From positions 20,791,267-20,855,266 of the forward strand of contig CM077822.1 in NCBI GenBank assembly GCA_039720395.1: a stretch of DNA of 64,000 bases, written 5' to 3'. The translations under genes and the position numbers were made by a program. Under the pieces are notes generated by a model, which worked only from the letters and a program-made list of their open reading frames with translations, did not search any database and was not told the DNA's origin. This stretch comes from Liquidambar formosana (lineage: Eukaryota; Streptophyta; Magnoliopsida; Saxifragales; Altingiaceae). Numbering within the stretch: position 1 is the first letter of the stretch; each line of letters opens with the position of its first letter. Positions 62,810-64,000 of the stretch are shown piece after piece.

Positions 62810-63509
62810 TGTGTGGAAATATCTCTGAACCGAGGTTTCAGCTCGGGATGGAAGGTTCAGACCTGAAACGCTGACACGTGGCGAAGACTGTTCAACTAGG
62901 CCAACCACAACGTGCGTGATTCACCTCCTAAGATCCAGCTCGGGGCAAGGGGTTAAATCACTTCACTTGACACGTGGAAGGTCCGCACGGTAGGACCTGC
63001 TGCAAAGCACGTGATCTTCCAGCTCGGGACCTGGCTTTCACCTCGGGACACATGTCTTATGACTCACACTACGATCCAAATCCTACTACAGTCCAAAACT
63101 GTCCCAGCAGCTGTAATTCCTGACACAGCGGTTACAAGAAACCACGGTTCCATGGCCAACCATGGTCAACAAATTATGGTCAGACGGTTATGGGTAAACC
63201 ATGGTCAGATCTGACCTAACCAAAGCAGTTATCTAACCTCACATGGTCAGTCCGTACAGGTGGGTATAAAAAGAATACGATACAGCCTAATTTAGTAAGC
63301 TACAGTACCCTAATTCTCTGAGATTTATCTTCTTCCTTGCCTCACTCTCCCCAGTACCGCTTTCTGACTTAAGCTTTGGAGAGGGCACGGCCAAAACCCA
63401 CCTTGGCCTACCCTCTGACCCATTTTCCAAGCTTGTGATTGCAGGTCCAGGCGAGGGAGCAAGCTCCATCATCAACACATAGTTCGGGGAGCAGATTTTA
63501 CCTCGTACA
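62810..63509 (+). repeat. 5' LTR, 700 bp
   Basis: Starts TGTGTGGAAATATC, ends CCTCGTACA. Contains the phrase CAGCTCGGG several times and ACACGTGG words. Confidence 0.8.
63265..63272 (+). promoter_or_regulatory. Probable LTR TATA box
   Basis: TATAAAAA in GGGTATAAAAAGAATACG, about 245 bp before the LTR end, a reasonable place for the U3/R border. Confidence 0.5.
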
Positions 63510-63512
63510 ATT

Positions 63513-63530
63513 TGGCGCCGTCTGTGGGAA
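63513..63530 (+). other. Primer-binding site
   Basis: TGGCGCCGTCTGTGGGAA starts three bases after the LTR. The first 11 bases fit the 3' end of a plant tRNA-Asp type; the word is typical of plant gypsy elements. Confidence 0.75.
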
Positions 63531-63543
63531 CCATCGCGATAAG

Positions 63544-64000
63544 ATGGCTACACCACCTCCGCCCACCTTTGGGCGAACCAGATCTGGAGCGAACTTTACT
63601 CGCGTAGACCAAGCCATTACAGGCGATGCTGGGAAGCGAGTAGAAACCCAGCCTTCACAGGCCAACCCGCCATTGCCTGCGGCGGGAACCAGTCAGCTTC
63701 CTCCGATTCAGCAACATCAGATCTCCCTTGAAATGTCTGCTGTTCTACATTCTCTTGATGATCAGCCTGTCCTGAAAGCCGCGTTCGATAAGGCTGTGAC
63801 AAATAACCCTAACCCAGCAGCGGTGGTGGAACTGATTGCAACCATGCAATCGAAGATTCAATCGGCGCAGCTCGCAAAGCTAAATGCGGAGCAAAATTAC
63901 CACCGCTACCTCCAGCGAACCTTTGCCCCTCGCGGAGTCAATATTGTCGCTGAGGAGGCTAGCCAAACCAGTCCACTCCGTCGCACTAGGCATCAGGAGA
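63544..64000 (+). CDS. gag: gag N-terminus of the gypsy element, partial
   Basis: The frame from ATG 63544 stays open for 152 codons to the window edge. It begins MATPPPPTFGRTRSGANF and is rich in Pro, Gln and Ala, with a helical stretch (LDDQPVLKAAFDKAVTNN). Gag is the capsid protein that packages element RNA. The N-terminal part is poorly conserved between families, so the call rests on position after the LTR and primer-binding site. The start lies 31 bp after the first base of that site. The capsid core and zinc knuckle should lie beyond the window. Confidence 0.75.
   Translation, partial: MATPPPPTFGRTRSGANFTRVDQAITGDAGKRVETQPSQANPPLPAAGTSQLPPIQQHQISLEMSAVLHSLDDQPVLKAAFDKAVTNNPNPAAVVELIATMQSKIQSAQLAKLNAEQNYHRYLQRTFAPRGVNIVAEEASQTSPLRRTRHQE

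Larger units (their letters stand above)
62810..64000 (+). mobile_element. Ty3/gypsy LTR retrotransposon, 5' end
   Basis: A 5' LTR, a tRNA-type primer-binding site and the beginning of gag occur in the right order and the element runs off the right edge. It inserted into the dispersed repeat, presumably duplicating CTAGA (62805-62809). The region is clearly more GC-rich than its surroundings. Clean reading frames suggest a young copy. Confidence 0.85.

Overview
This window is AT-rich nuclear DNA of a flowering plant, most likely a woody eudicot; I cannot fix the genus. The evidence is GT..AG introns, a TIR-NBS-LRR (TNL) resistance-gene relic, bifunctional-nuclease (BBD) relics, and CACTA, Helitron, MITE and LTR elements. 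No intact host gene was found. Almost everything is a transposon, a pseudogene or a segmental duplication.

Layout. 1-10451 is the larger part of a CACTA (En/Spm) element read on the minus strand. It holds a five-exon TNP2-type transposase whose frame is broken by one stop codon, and a nine-exon TNPA-like gene that runs off the left edge. The element ends inside an LTR (10452-11951). A second, nearly full-length LTR of the same family lies head to head at 12777-15472. 16031-17390 is a probable Helitron carrying a pyrimidine-rich tandem array. 17391-22060 holds blocks X and Y, including a decayed BBD gene. 23176-30850 is one TNL pseudogene with recognisable TIR, NB-ARC, LRR and post-LRR parts, many frame lesions, and at least five inserted elements.

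31865-32825 is a large, almost spacer-free inverted duplication of a malectin-like receptor-kinase ectodomain fragment. It resembles the predicted raw material of a young MIRNA or hairpin-siRNA locus and is the most interesting object here. 33-41.7 kb is mostly simple repeats, a Helitron and MITEs. 41779-51895 is a second copy of block Y (BBD copy B, a 5994-bp CACTA element and a solo LTR). 54224-55928 is a second copy of block X carrying a PIF/Harbinger insertion. 55.9-59.6 kb holds several MITEs. 59801-59897 is a second TIR stub, followed by a third Y copy (60503-62645). The window closes with the 5' LTR, primer-binding site and gag start of a Ty3/gypsy retrotransposon (62810 onward).

The X, Y and TNL parts appear to be repeated units of a resistance-gene cluster that duplicated and then decayed. 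Because copies A, B and C can be compared, several insertions have an internal empty-site control within this window: CACTA at 43420, solo LTR at 49828, and PIF/Harbinger at 55010.
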